From: Streptomyces sp. R41
Lineage (GTDB): Bacteria; Actinomycetota; Actinomycetes; Streptomycetales; Streptomycetaceae
Direction: 5' to 3'
Length of the DNA stretch: 64,000 bases
NCBI RefSeq assembly: GCF_041053055.1
Contig: NZ_CP163443.1
Coordinates: 186,001 to 250,000 of the forward strand
Position numbers and translations under genes: made by a program. Below are positions 8,213-16,898 of the stretch, piece after piece. Under the pieces are notes generated by a model that saw only the letters and a program-made list of their open reading frames with translations, was not told the DNA's origin and did no database searches. Each line of letters starts with the position of its first letter. Position 1 is the stretch's first letter.

Positions 8213-10062
8213 ACACCACGACCACGGGCATACCCGAGGCGGTCACGGCACGCCTGGTCGACTACCTGGCCGGGGAACTCGCCAGGGCCGGAGTCACCCA
8301 CGTGTTCGGCGTCGGCGGCGCGAACATCGAGGACCTTTACGACGCCGTGCACCGCGGCGGCGCCGTCCGCGGTGTCGTCGCCAAACACGAGTTCTCCGCC
8401 GTCACGATGGCCGACGGATACGCCCGTACCACCGGGCGGCTCGGCGTGGTCGCCGCCACCTCGGGCGGCGGCGCGATGAATCTCGTACCGGGCCTGGCCG
8501 AGGCGTACGCCTCCCGGGTGCCCGTGCTGGCCCTGGTGGGCCAGCCGCCGACCGGCCAGGAAGGCCACGGGGCGTTCCAGGACTCCAGCGGCAAGGCGGG
8601 CTCCTTCGACGCACGGCAGGTGTTCGCAGCGGTCTCCACGTTCTGCGCCCGGGTCGACGACGCGGACTCGCTCACGGAGTTGCTGCCCCGGGCGATGGCG
8701 GCGGCACAGTCCGATCCGCGAGGGCCTGCCGTACTGCTGCTGCCCAAGGACGTACAGCAGGCACAGATCCAGGTGCCCGGGCGCGACGTGGCGCCGGCAC
8801 CTGGCATGCCGACATCGACGGCGTCGGCGACGCGGCTCGACAGCGACGCCCTCACCGCCGCGTCGGACATCCTTCGCGAGGCCGGCCACGTCCTCGTCAT
8901 CGCCGGTGAGGACGTGGCCGCCGCGGACGCACGCGCGGAGCTGGCCGAACTGGCCCGACGCCTCGGGGCGTGGGTGGCGGTCACCCCCGACGCCAAGGAT
9001 GTGTTCGACAACCGTGATCCCCGATTCGCAGGCGTAGCGGGGGTGATGGGCCATGCCAACGTCGAGGACTGTCTGCGCCGGGCCGACGTGTGCCTGCTGG
9101 TCGGTACCCGGCTGCCGCTCCTGGCACGCGGCGGCCTCGACCGCGCCCTGGCCACCACCGAAGTGGTCTGCCTCGGTCCCGAACCGCCCTTCGTGGCGGG
9201 CACCGTACTGGGCGGCGGCCTGCGGGACGCGCTGCGCGCGGTGACCGGTCGGCTTCCGCCGCGCCCACGCGCCTGCCCGCAGCACGCCGGTCCCCTGCCC
9301 ACGCCCATCCCGAGCCCGGTTTCTCGGGCCCGTGAGGGAACCGTCCCCTACGCCCAGGCGGTCGCCGCGGTGGAAGCGGCACTCCCCCAGGACGCGCACG
9401 TCTTCGTCGACGCCGGTAACGCGGGGGCCAGCGCGGTCCATCTCCTCCCGGCACCGCGCCACGGCCGCTTCGTGGTGGCCGTCGGCATGGGCGGCATGGG
9501 CTACACCTTCGGTGCCGGAATCGGCGCCGCGCTCGCCACCGGCCGACGCAGCTACGTACTCGCCGGCGACGGTGCCTTCTTCATGCACGGGATGGAGGTG
9601 CACACCGCCGTGGAGTACGCCGCACCCGTGACCTTCGTGATCTTCAACAACAACGCCCACGCCATGTGCGCGCTGCGTGAGGAGTTCCTGCAAGGCGGCG
9701 TCCGCAGCGACGACGTGTTCGCCCGGACCGACCTCGCCGCGGGGGTGGCCGCCGCCTTCCCGACCCTGCCGGCCACCGGGGCCGACGACGCCGCCCAGTT
9801 GCGCAAGGCACTGCTGCGCAGCAATGCGGGCGGCGGTCCGGCGTTCGTCACGCTGGACTGCGACCCACGGGAGATCCCCCCGTTCCTTCCCTTCCAGTCC
9901 GCCCGGTCCGTCCAGTCCTTCGCCCAAGCTGGCCAAGGCACCACGGCGACGCCGGCAGCTCAAGACACCAACGGCGCCCAAGGCATCCAAGGCAGCGACA
10001 GCACTCGAGGAACCGAGAGCAAGGAGAGCTCAGATGAACGAGGAGTCGTCCACGTTGGCTGA
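8209..10062 (+). CDS. Thiamine-diphosphate-dependent enzyme (acetolactate synthase/decarboxylase superfamily)
   Basis: The 617-aa protein has the three ThDP domains. Catalytic Glu61 lies in AKHEFSA. The ThDP/Mg motif starts GDG at 453-455 and ends in NNN at 480-482. The last 60 residues are a low-complexity Ser/Thr/Gln/Gly tail absent from typical relatives. Such enzymes decarboxylate 2-oxo acids and can ligate the resulting acyl anion to an acceptor. It overlaps the next gene by 29 bases. With SRPBCC and KAS III-like neighbours it resembles the acyloin-forming ThDP enzymes of carbazole pathways (NzsH/CqsB1 type), which use indole-3-pyruvate. That function is inferred; a stand-alone oxo-acid decarboxylase remains possible. 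Confidence 0.85.
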   Translation: MNTTTTGIPEAVTARLVDYLAGELARAGVTHVFGVGGANIEDLYDAVHRGGAVRGVVAKHEFSAVTMADGYARTTGRLGVVAATSGGGAMNLVPGLAEAYASRVPVLALVGQPPTGQEGHGAFQDSSGKAGSFDARQVFAAVSTFCARVDDADSLTELLPRAMAAAQSDPRGPAVLLLPKDVQQAQIQVPGRDVAPAPGMPTSTASATRLDSDALTAASDILREAGHVLVIAGEDVAAADARAELAELARRLGAWVAVTPDAKDVFDNRDPRFAGVAGVMGHANVEDCLRRADVCLLVGTRLPLLARGGLDRALATTEVVCLGPEPPFVAGTVLGGGLRDALRAVTGRLPPRPRACPQHAGPLPTPIPSPVSRAREGTVPYAQAVAAVEAALPQDAHVFVDAGNAGASAVHLLPAPRHGRFVVAVGMGGMGYTFGAGIGAALATGRRSYVLAGDGAFFMHGMEVHTAVEYAAPVTFVIFNNNAHAMCALREEFLQGGVRSDDVFARTDLAAGVAAAFPTLPATGADDAAQLRKALLRSNAGGGPAFVTLDCDPREIPPFLPFQSARSVQSFAQAGQGTTATPAAQDTNGAQGIQGSDSTRGTESKESSDERGVVHVG

Positions 10063-10687
10063 CATCCCCGGTCTGATGCGGATCGAGAACCCCGGCAAGG
10101 AGGAACTGACCGCCCACTGCATGGAGCTCACCCACGCCGTCTACCCCCACCATCAGGTCTACGGGCAGTTCTGCACCATCCACGCACACGTCGACTGCCC
10201 ACCGGAGCAGGCCTACGACTACCTGCGCCAGGGCCACCACCTGGAGGAGTGGACCTGCAGCCTGCGGGACTTCGCACCCTCCGGCACGCCCGGGCTGTGG
10301 GTCGGCTACGACCGGCTCGAGGACGACACCAGGATCTACTGCAAGGTTGTCGCCGACCCCGAGGCCATGACCGTGGACTACCACTGCTCCTGGGACCAGG
10401 GCGAGAAGCTGTGGATGATCTACCTGATGCGCGTCGTCCCGGCCCCACTGGTGCTCGACAAGCCGGGCTCGGTGATCACCTGGACCAACTGCCGGCACCC
10501 CTACTACGACGCCAACCCGCACCCCGACATGGCTCCCCGCTCGGACCGGCCCTGGGTGGGCGACTTCTGGGACCTCTTCTACGCCGGACACACCGTGGAG
10601 ATGAACAACCTCAAGGCGATCCTGGAACACCGCCACCGCAACGGCCTGCCCATCAGTATGGCTCCGGCGCAGGCGGTGGCGCGGTGA
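10034..10687 (+). CDS. SRPBCC/START-fold protein, possible cyclase
   Basis: The product is 217 aa. Residues about 45-150 (VYGQFCTIHAHVDCPPEQAY, DYLRQGHHLEEWT, then LWVGYDRLEDDTRIYCKVV) follow the START/SRPBCC pattern of a hydrophobic-cavity protein. The C-terminal DFWDLFYAGHTVEMNNLKA is the long closing helix of that fold. The ATG at 10034 has GGAGAGCTCAG before it and lies inside the end of the ThDP gene. In aromatic polyketide and carbazole biosynthesis such proteins cyclise or aromatise reactive intermediates, and placement between ThDP and KAS III-like genes fits that role. No catalytic residue can be assigned from sequence alone. Confidence 0.72.
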   Translation: MNEESSTLADIPGLMRIENPGKEELTAHCMELTHAVYPHHQVYGQFCTIHAHVDCPPEQAYDYLRQGHHLEEWTCSLRDFAPSGTPGLWVGYDRLEDDTRIYCKVVADPEAMTVDYHCSWDQGEKLWMIYLMRVVPAPLVLDKPGSVITWTNCRHPYYDANPHPDMAPRSDRPWVGDFWDLFYAGHTVEMNNLKAILEHRHRNGLPISMAPAQAVAR

Positions 10688-10689
10688 CC

Positions 10690-11703
10690 ATGGTCAGCCT
10701 CACCGACGTCGCGAGCTATCTTCCCGGCGAGCCGGTCCCCGCGGAGTTCTACACCGACTACCCCGGAGCCGAGGACAAGCTCCGCGACCATCCCATGTTC
10801 AAGGTGCCGCCGTTACGGCACCACGTGGCCGCGGACGAGACCAACGCGGACATGGTCGAGCGTGCGGTGCAGCCTCTGATCGAACGGCACGGCAGGGACG
10901 AGATCCGGGGCGTCGACGTGCTGTTGGTGCACAGCCAGCTGCCGGACCTGCCGTTCGTGGGCGCCGGCACCGAGGTGGCACGCCGGCTGGGCCTCAACCC
11001 GGAGTGGCTCGTCGACGTGGCCAACGCGGGCTGCGCGTCCTTCGTGTACATGCTGAAGATGGCCCGGCAGATCCTCACCACCACCGAGGCGAAGACCGCG
11101 CTGATCTGCAACGCGCAGAGCGCCGCGGGCCAGTGCTTCACCCAGTCCGAGGTGCGCAGGCTCGCCCAGGCCGCGATCCCGGGCGACGGCTGCGGCGTGG
11201 GCTATGTGACGACGTCGGCCGATACCCCGGTCCTCGACGTGGAGACCCGGCACATCGGCGCCTACGCCGGGGACATGACCGTGGCGGTCGACGACGGCCG
11301 CAAGTACTGGGAGCCCGGCGAGTCCCAGCTGCGGATCGGGTTCACCGACTCCAGTGTCGCCAAGGTGCTGGCACGCGGGAACCGCCTCGTCCCGGAGGTG
11401 GTCACGGATCTGTGCCGGCGGCTCGGCGTGGCGAGCACCGACATCGACGTCCTCATCACCAACCAGCCCAACCGCACCTTCCTGCGGAACTGGCGAGAGG
11501 CGCTGCAACTGCCGGCCCAACGGCACCTCAACACCTTCGATCAGTACGGGAATCTGTTCGGAGCGGCGATCCCGATCACCCTCGACCACGCGAACCGCTC
11601 ACAGCGGATCGAGGACGGCGACCTGGTGGTCCTCGGAGGATTCGCCCACGCGGGCGACTTCGCCGGTGCCGTCGCCGTCCGCTGGCACGGCGGGCGGGGC
11701 TGA
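10690..11703 (+). CDS. KAS III (FabH)-like acyl-condensing or acyl-transfer enzyme
   Basis: This is a 337-aa thiolase-fold protein. The nucleophile is Cys115 in NAGCASFVY and the second conserved Asn is N288 in YGNLFGAAIP. The usual HQAN box is replaced by NQPN at 258-261, so the catalytic His is Asn. GTG 10684, overlapping the previous TGA, is an alternative start two codons upstream. KAS III-like enzymes with altered active sites act as acyltransferases or condense unusual acyl donors in specialised metabolism. It lies in the middle of the operon and is probably committed to that pathway rather than fatty-acid initiation. Confidence 0.82.
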   Translation: MVSLTDVASYLPGEPVPAEFYTDYPGAEDKLRDHPMFKVPPLRHHVAADETNADMVERAVQPLIERHGRDEIRGVDVLLVHSQLPDLPFVGAGTEVARRLGLNPEWLVDVANAGCASFVYMLKMARQILTTTEAKTALICNAQSAAGQCFTQSEVRRLAQAAIPGDGCGVGYVTTSADTPVLDVETRHIGAYAGDMTVAVDDGRKYWEPGESQLRIGFTDSSVAKVLARGNRLVPEVVTDLCRRLGVASTDIDVLITNQPNRTFLRNWREALQLPAQRHLNTFDQYGNLFGAAIPITLDHANRSQRIEDGDLVVLGGFAHAGDFAGAVAVRWHGGRG

Positions 11704-11706
11704 CCG

Positions 11707-12729
11707 ATGGACATCCCCGTGCTGCACCGACTCGCCCTCAACGAGAGCCCCTATCCCCCACTGCCCTCGGTACGCGAGGCGATGCAACGGGCCGTCGCGC
11801 AGGCCCACCGGTACCCGCAGTTCCACCCCGACGACCTCACCGAGCGGATCGCCGACTGGTGCCGGGTGGCCCCCGACCGTGTCATGGTCGGCAGCGGATC
11901 GATCGGCGTGGCCCTGCAGTTGCTTCAAGCGGTGGTCGAGCCCGGCGACACGGTGGCCTACGCCTGGCGCACCTTCGACGCGTATCCCCTGCTGGTGGCC
12001 ATGGTCGGCGCTCGCCCCATCCCCGTACCCCTGTCGCCGGACGGACGCCAGGATCTGGACGCCCTGCTCGCGGCGCTCGACCACAGCACCCGCGTCGTGG
12101 TGCTGTGCAATCCGCACAACCCCACCGGAAGCCTGGTCACCTCGGACGACCTGTCGGCGTTCCTGCACCATGTCCCGCGACACGTCACCGTGCTGCTCGA
12201 CGAGGCATACGTCGAGTTCGCCCGCGACGCCGACCTGCCGGACACACCCACGCTCGTGGCCGAATACCCCAACCTGCTGGTCCTGCGCACCTTCTCCAAG
12301 GCCTACGGTCTCGCCGCACTGCGGGTCGGCTACGGACTCGGCGCACCCGACCTGATGGCACGGATCCGCCGGCACCAACTGCCTTTCGGGATCAACACAG
12401 TGGCAACGGAGGCGGTGAAGGCGTCGCTGCAGGCCGGCAGCGAGCTGCGCCGACGCGTGGACACCATCGTCGCCGAACGCGAACGGCTCCAGCTCCACCT
12501 CGTCGACCTCGGCTGGCACATACGCCCGAGTCACACCAACTCCGTCTGGCTCAGCGCGCCCGAACCGGTCGACGCGGGCGCCACGGCACTCACCGCCGCC
12601 GGTGTCGAGGTACGCCACTACCCCGGCGAGGGACTCCGGCTCACCGTCGGCAACCGGGAGGCCAACGACGCCGTGCTCGCCGCGATGGCGGGGGTTGAGA
12701 GCTGCTCCCTGTTGAGTGAGCAGGGGTGA
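11707..12729 (+). CDS. PLP-dependent aminotransferase, HisC-like (fold type I)
   Basis: The product is 340 aa. The PLP lysine is K198 in TFSKAYGLAALRVGYG. CNPHNPTG at 134-141 and LLDEAYVEF (D165, Y168) are the usual cofactor and phosphate contacts, as in histidinol-phosphate aminotransferases. The gene starts 4 bases after the KAS III-like stop and ends the operon. As true histidine synthesis genes are absent, a pathway-specific role is likely, for instance interconverting tryptophan or another aromatic amino acid with the 2-oxo acid used by the ThDP enzyme. The substrate assignment is inference. Confidence 0.85.
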   Translation: MDIPVLHRLALNESPYPPLPSVREAMQRAVAQAHRYPQFHPDDLTERIADWCRVAPDRVMVGSGSIGVALQLLQAVVEPGDTVAYAWRTFDAYPLLVAMVGARPIPVPLSPDGRQDLDALLAALDHSTRVVVLCNPHNPTGSLVTSDDLSAFLHHVPRHVTVLLDEAYVEFARDADLPDTPTLVAEYPNLLVLRTFSKAYGLAALRVGYGLGAPDLMARIRRHQLPFGINTVATEAVKASLQAGSELRRRVDTIVAERERLQLHLVDLGWHIRPSHTNSVWLSAPEPVDAGATALTAAGVEVRHYPGEGLRLTVGNREANDAVLAAMAGVESCSLLSEQG

Positions 12730-12892
12730 GTGTGAGAAAATTCTGATTCTCCCGCCAGCTGCACAGGTCCGTGGCGGACCGCACGCCACCGCGGCGGCCG
12801 GGCATTGACTGGACGGATCCCGCCGGGCTCCCCGTCATGTGCGGAGCCCGATCGAGACACGACGACACCCGGAGCAGGGCAAGGGCGCCGTC

Positions 12893-13684
12893 TCAGAAGG
12901 CGGAGTTGGCGAACCAGTGGGCCAGCAGGTCCTCGTCCCCCTCGTGCACGAGGACTTCCGCGTCGTAGGACAGGCGGCCGTAAAGGAGCAGCAGCAAGTC
13001 GGCCGCGGTTCCTCCCACGGTCGCGTCAGCGGTGTCCACGGCCGGGTGGGTCGTGTCGAGTCCGAAGCCGTCGGGCCGCAGGCGCACGAGCCAGTCGCCG
13101 TCCCCGTCGGTGGCGCGGAAGCGGATGGTCTTTTCCGGGCCGTGCAGGTTGGCCACCTTGGGGGCGAAAAAGGTGGCGAAGGGCAGATTGACGAGGAACT
13201 CATCGATCCCGTCGACCGCGGCCGGGCGGTCGATCGTGGACCGCAGGCCGAGCGCCAGCTCGGCGTCCACTCGGTGCAGCAGGGTCTCGAAAAGCATCCG
13301 GCGTACCCAGAAGCGGGCCTTGTGGTCGGCGCCCCAGGCCCACATCGGCAGGTTCGGATCGGTGGCTGCGAACGCCTCCGCGGCCACGGTCGCGCTCTCG
13401 GCCAGCCAGTCGGCGTATCCGCTCTCCTGATCCGGGAGCTGCAGGTCCACTTCACGCCCCTGCGGGGGCTCCTGGATGCGCGCCCGCAACAAGACCGAGA
13501 ACCAGCGTTGAACGCTGCCTGTGTGCTTGACCAGGTCGGCCAGCGTCCACCCGGGGCAGCTCGGCACGGCGGTCCTCAGGTCGGCGTCCTTGACCGCCGC
13601 TACGAACCGGGCGGTCTCCGCCGCGACCGCCATTCGGTGGTCGTTCGAGGCAAGAACGGATCCGCGCTCGGCCGAGATCTTCAT
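12893..13684 (-). CDS. Maleylpyruvate isomerase-family mycothiol-dependent enzyme
   Basis: The 263-aa product begins with a DinB-like four-helix domain carrying SCPGWTLADLVKHTGSVQRW, the signature of the mycothiol-dependent maleylpyruvate isomerase group, with further metal ligands expected near HRVDAELALG. The C-terminal half is the MDMPI_C-type domain. AAGGAAT stands before the ATG at 13684. Members isomerise ring-cleavage products or conjugate mycothiol to electrophiles. It diverges from the MarR gene, and two MarR-like operators lie between them, so it may be induced by aromatic or electrophilic compounds. Confidence 0.82.
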   Translation of the reverse strand: MKISAERGSVLASNDHRMAVAAETARFVAAVKDADLRTAVPSCPGWTLADLVKHTGSVQRWFSVLLRARIQEPPQGREVDLQLPDQESGYADWLAESATVAAEAFAATDPNLPMWAWGADHKARFWVRRMLFETLLHRVDAELALGLRSTIDRPAAVDGIDEFLVNLPFATFFAPKVANLHGPEKTIRFRATDGDGDWLVRLRPDGFGLDTTHPAVDTADATVGGTAADLLLLLYGRLSYDAEVLVHEGDEDLLAHWFANSAF

Positions 13685-13793
13685 CGGGATTCCTTCGTGG
13701 ACACACCGCCCTTCAGGGCGGAGGGGAAACGGGCTCCTGCGGGCGGAAACCTTTCCCTACGCAAACTTCGACCAATTACTTGAGAACCTGGAA

Positions 13794-13810
13794 GCTTGAG
13801 GACTTCAAGC
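13794..13810. promoter_or_regulatory. Operator candidate 1 of the MarR regulator
   Basis: GCTTGA-ggact-TCAAGC is a perfect 6-bp inverted repeat with a 5-bp spacer. It has the same geometry as the site at 13836-13852, 42 bp away centre to centre (four helical turns). It lies in the region shared by the MarR gene and the divergent mycothiol-dependent enzyme. Confidence 0.6.
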
Positions 13811-13835
13811 AATTGCAGCGACCGTAGCGACCGAT

Positions 13836-13852
13836 ACTTGAGATGGTCAAGT
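13836..13852. promoter_or_regulatory. Operator candidate 2 of the MarR regulator
   Basis: ACTTGA-gatgg-TCAAGT is a perfect inverted repeat with a 5-bp spacer ending 10 bases before the MarR ATG. The shared consensus with the first site is CTTGA-N5-TCAAG. Binding here would block the MarR promoter or transcript start. Confidence 0.6.
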
Positions 13853-13862
13853 TTTCCGGCGT

Positions 13863-14312
13863 ATGGTGACGCTCATGACAGGCACCCCCCACGTCGACAC
13901 AGCCCAGCTCATGGAGCTGCTCTCGGTGTCGCTGGCCGCCTACTACGGCGACTTCACGGTCGCCGCCGCGAACGAAAACCTCACGGCCAGCCAGGGCAAG
14001 ACACTCAATGTGCTGCGCCGGGGACCTGCGTCCATGAGCGCCCTTGCCACCACGCTGACCTGCGATGCCTCCAACATGACCGGGATCGTCGACCGGCTGG
14101 AGAGGCGCGGCCTGGTGCGCCGCGAGCCCAGCCCCTCCGACCGGCGCGTCAAGAACGTCATCCTCACCGACGAGGGCGAGCGGGTCATCGACGTGATCCG
14201 CAGGAAGATGCACAACACGCTCGCCGGTCTGAACAGGCTCAGCGAGCAAGAGCAGAACACTTTGTACGCGCTACTGGAGCGCACTTTCACCTCGCAGCCC
14301 GCTGCCGTCTGA
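13863..14312 (+). CDS. MarR-family transcriptional regulator
   Basis: The product is 149 aa; an ATG at 13875 is an alternative start. The winged helix includes LTASQGKTLNVLRRGPASMS, then ALATTLTCDASNMTGIVDRL and the wing RRGLVRREPSPSDRRVKNVI, with the invariant DRR. MarR repressors release DNA on binding phenolic or other small ligands. Two inverted repeats of identical design lie upstream, indicating autoregulation and probable control of the divergent mycothiol-dependent enzyme and perhaps the downstream FUSC exporter. Confidence 0.9.
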   Translation: MVTLMTGTPHVDTAQLMELLSVSLAAYYGDFTVAAANENLTASQGKTLNVLRRGPASMSALATTLTCDASNMTGIVDRLERRGLVRREPSPSDRRVKNVILTDEGERVIDVIRRKMHNTLAGLNRLSEQEQNTLYALLERTFTSQPAAV

Positions 14313-14329
14313 GGTCTGTGGTCACCGCC

Positions 14330-14460
14330 TGCACCGAGCAGCCGTCCGTCGACCTGGAGGACTTCGCCCGCCGCACCCGGCTGCCCGCCGCACGAAGCGG
14401 TGCAGCTCGTCGCGGCCCGTCTGATGGAACAGCAGGCCATAGACGCCGAGTCGGCTGGGC
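14330..14460 (+). pseudogene. Possible remnant of a CbpM-like (chaperone-modulator) gene
   Basis: Between MarR and the exporter, the frame through 14348 reads VDLEDFARRTRLPA. After a frame change it continues HEAVQLVAARLMEQQAIDAE. Joined, these resemble the CbpM start (DLxxFARxxGLHPexVxxLVxLGLLDAe). There is no start, ribosome site or continuation, so this is at best a decayed fragment. The rest of 14313-14600 shows nothing else. Confidence 0.22.
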
Positions 14461-14600
14461 GAGGCGCCCCTCTCTGTCGCGGTCGAGCGCGAGCCGGGGC
14501 GCCTGTCATCGCCCTGCCGACGTCATCCGGCGCAGGGCCGCATGGACGCGTGCCATGCTGGTACTGCGGATCATGACGGAGAGCGGGGAAATACGACAGC

Positions 14601-16877
14601 GTGAGGACAGTGGCACGGCCGAACTGGACGGGGATCTGGGACCGGTTCGAGGCATCCGACCCCGGGCTGTTGCGGCTCATGGCCGGGCTGCGGACCGTTG
14701 GTGCCATCGCACTCACGCTCGCGGTCCTGGCCCTGCTCGGCGCCGATGTCAGTCACATGGTGACCGGCGCCATGGCGGCCATGGTCGCGACCTTCGCCAT
14801 CAAGGAGAAGCAGCGGCGCGAACAGGCCCTCACTCTCGCACTCGGCCTGCCCGTAGCCCTGGTGGCGATGTCGCTGGGGGCACTGCTGAACACCAGGGTC
14901 GTCGCGGGCGATCTGTTCTTCATTGCCCTGATCTTCGCCGCCGTGTACAGCCGCCGCTTCGGAGACCGCGGCACAGCACTGGGCCTCATCGGGTTTCAGA
15001 TCTACTTCGTCGCCCTCTTCGTCAGGGCCACCTCCGCCGCCCTGCCGGGGCTGTGCGGAACGCTGGCCGTCGCTTTCGCCTGCAGCGCGGTGGTGCGGTT
15101 CGGCCTGGTCGTGGAGACCCCCGAACGCATCCTGCTGCGACTGCGCGAGGCCTTCCGGGCCCGGCTGGCCCAATTGGTGTCAGCCCAGATCGAGTTGCTC
15201 GACGCCGGGCCCGACCGCGCCGAGAAGGCCCTGGAGGACGTTCGCCGGCACACCGCACGCCTGCACGAGAGCGCGATGATGATCCAGGGGCGGCTGGAAG
15301 AGGGAACGAGCAACAGCGCCACCGCCTCGCTCGTCCAACGGCGCGTGGCCGATGCCGAGATCGCCGCCGAGCGGCTCGGCGTTCTCCTGCTCACCGCGCG
15401 CAGCGCCGAACGCGCCGACACGCTCACCCTGCACCTGCCGCACGCGCCGGTACCGCCTGCCGGCGACCGGCTGCGCGCCCAGGACGACACCACCGCGACG
15501 CTGCGCCGCGATCTCAACGCACTGCGCCTGCTCGTGATCCGCCCGGTCTCGAACGACCGCGGCACCGCGGTGGCCCACCTCCGCAACCGGCTCCTCGGCT
15601 ACCGGGACGAGGAGAATCTGCCGCGCGCCTCGGCCGTCGTACAGGACGTCTTCCGCGGCATCGGAGAGGCGGCGCGCTCCGTTCTGGGCCTGCGGCTGGC
15701 CCTCGACGGCCCCCAGGACGAGTCCGACGACACACCCGCGACGACCCGTTCCCGGGAGGAGCTCGATGCCGAGGACGTCGCCATCGCCGGGGCCGAGGAG
15801 ACCGTGCCGGGCGGGAACGACCGCAAGAGGCTGGAGCGGCCCACGACGCGGGCCGCGGTCCAGGTGTCGGTGGGTTCGGCCCTGGCCATCGTCGGCGGGG
15901 AGTTCCTCTCCAGCCAGCGCTGGTACTGGGCGGTGCTGACCTGCTGGGTCGTCTTCCTGAACACGGCCTCGACCGGGGAGATCCTCGTCAAGGGCTACCG
16001 TCGGCTGCTGGGCACCGTTCTCGGCGTGGTCGCCGGTGTCGGTCTTGCGGGCCTGGTGGGCAGCCACACCTGGACGGCGTTCGCACTCGTACTGCTGTTC
16101 ATCTTCGCCATGTTCTTCACCGCGCCGCTGTCGTACGCCCTGATGTCCTTCTTCGTCACGGCGATGCTGGGCCTGCTGTACACGCTGCTCAACACCTACA
16201 GCGCCTCGGTTCTCGTCCTGCGCATCGAGGAGACCGCGCTCGGCGCCGCGTGCGGCGTGATCGCGGCCGCCGTGATCCTGCCGGTGCACACCGATCGCCG
16301 TACCGACGAACTCCTCGGCACGGTGCTGACCCGGCTCGGTGACGTCACCGGTGCCGCGGTGGAGCAGTTGAGCGGCGGTCCCGCACTCGATCTGCTCGAC
16401 AGGGCCCGAGATCTGGACACGGCACTGGACGATCTACGGGCCTCCACACAGCCGCTGACCCATCCGATCACCCCGCTGCGGTCCCGTCGCCAGACCGCTC
16501 GCTACATCGTGGCCCTGCTGGAGACGTGCGCCTATCACGCGCGTTCCCTGGCGGCGACGGCCGAACTCCTCCCCTACAGCAAGACGATCGCCGCGGATCC
16601 CCGTCTCAAGGGTGCGGGACGGCGCATCGCCCACAACATCGACGTACTCGTCGCCCGCGTCGAGGACGACGACAGCGACGGGGTGGCCGAGACCGGCGCG
16701 AGCCTCGCTTCCATACTGGAGACGGACGCGCCGGGTCCCCCTCGTCACGACCGCGTCACGGGTCGGGTGCTACGGCATCTGCAGCGCCTGGACGAAGGGG
16801 TGATCGGTCTGGCCCGCCCCCTGGGAGTGACCGTCTCCACACCCGACAAGGCATCGCCTCGGGGTCGGGTCCCGTAG
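14601..16877 (+). CDS. FUSC-family inner-membrane exporter (aromatic/fusaric-acid resistance type)
   Basis: This 758-aa protein has two membrane blocks (about residues 25-165 and 410-560), each followed by a long helical cytoplasmic region, the duplicated FUSC/YccC layout. SSQRWYWAVLTCWVVFLNTA and KGYRRLLGTVLGVVAGVGLA mark the conserved second block. The GTG start at 14601 has only a weak GGGG upstream. FUSC proteins export aromatic acids or similar compounds. Its position downstream of MarR, with electrophile-handling genes nearby, suggests an efflux role in aromatic-acid stress. Confidence 0.82.
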   Translation: MRTVARPNWTGIWDRFEASDPGLLRLMAGLRTVGAIALTLAVLALLGADVSHMVTGAMAAMVATFAIKEKQRREQALTLALGLPVALVAMSLGALLNTRVVAGDLFFIALIFAAVYSRRFGDRGTALGLIGFQIYFVALFVRATSAALPGLCGTLAVAFACSAVVRFGLVVETPERILLRLREAFRARLAQLVSAQIELLDAGPDRAEKALEDVRRHTARLHESAMMIQGRLEEGTSNSATASLVQRRVADAEIAAERLGVLLLTARSAERADTLTLHLPHAPVPPAGDRLRAQDDTTATLRRDLNALRLLVIRPVSNDRGTAVAHLRNRLLGYRDEENLPRASAVVQDVFRGIGEAARSVLGLRLALDGPQDESDDTPATTRSREELDAEDVAIAGAEETVPGGNDRKRLERPTTRAAVQVSVGSALAIVGGEFLSSQRWYWAVLTCWVVFLNTASTGEILVKGYRRLLGTVLGVVAGVGLAGLVGSHTWTAFALVLLFIFAMFFTAPLSYALMSFFVTAMLGLLYTLLNTYSASVLVLRIEETALGAACGVIAAAVILPVHTDRRTDELLGTVLTRLGDVTGAAVEQLSGGPALDLLDRARDLDTALDDLRASTQPLTHPITPLRSRRQTARYIVALLETCAYHARSLAATAELLPYSKTIAADPRLKGAGRRIAHNIDVLVARVEDDDSDGVAETGASLASILETDAPGPPRHDRVTGRVLRHLQRLDEGVIGLARPLGVTVSTPDKASPRGRVP

Positions 16878-16898
16878 CTCGGTTCGACGTCGTGGCCC

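Noticed and set aside
8185..9990. 601-codon open frame antisense to the ThDP gene
   Set aside because: It is a typical high-GC shadow, Arg/Gly/His-rich with no domain; the plus strand carries the ThDP motifs.
8209..10062. Anabolic acetolactate synthase (IlvB) for branched-chain amino acids
   Set aside because: There is no IlvN or IlvC neighbour. The tail and the secondary-metabolism partners argue for a dedicated pathway enzyme.
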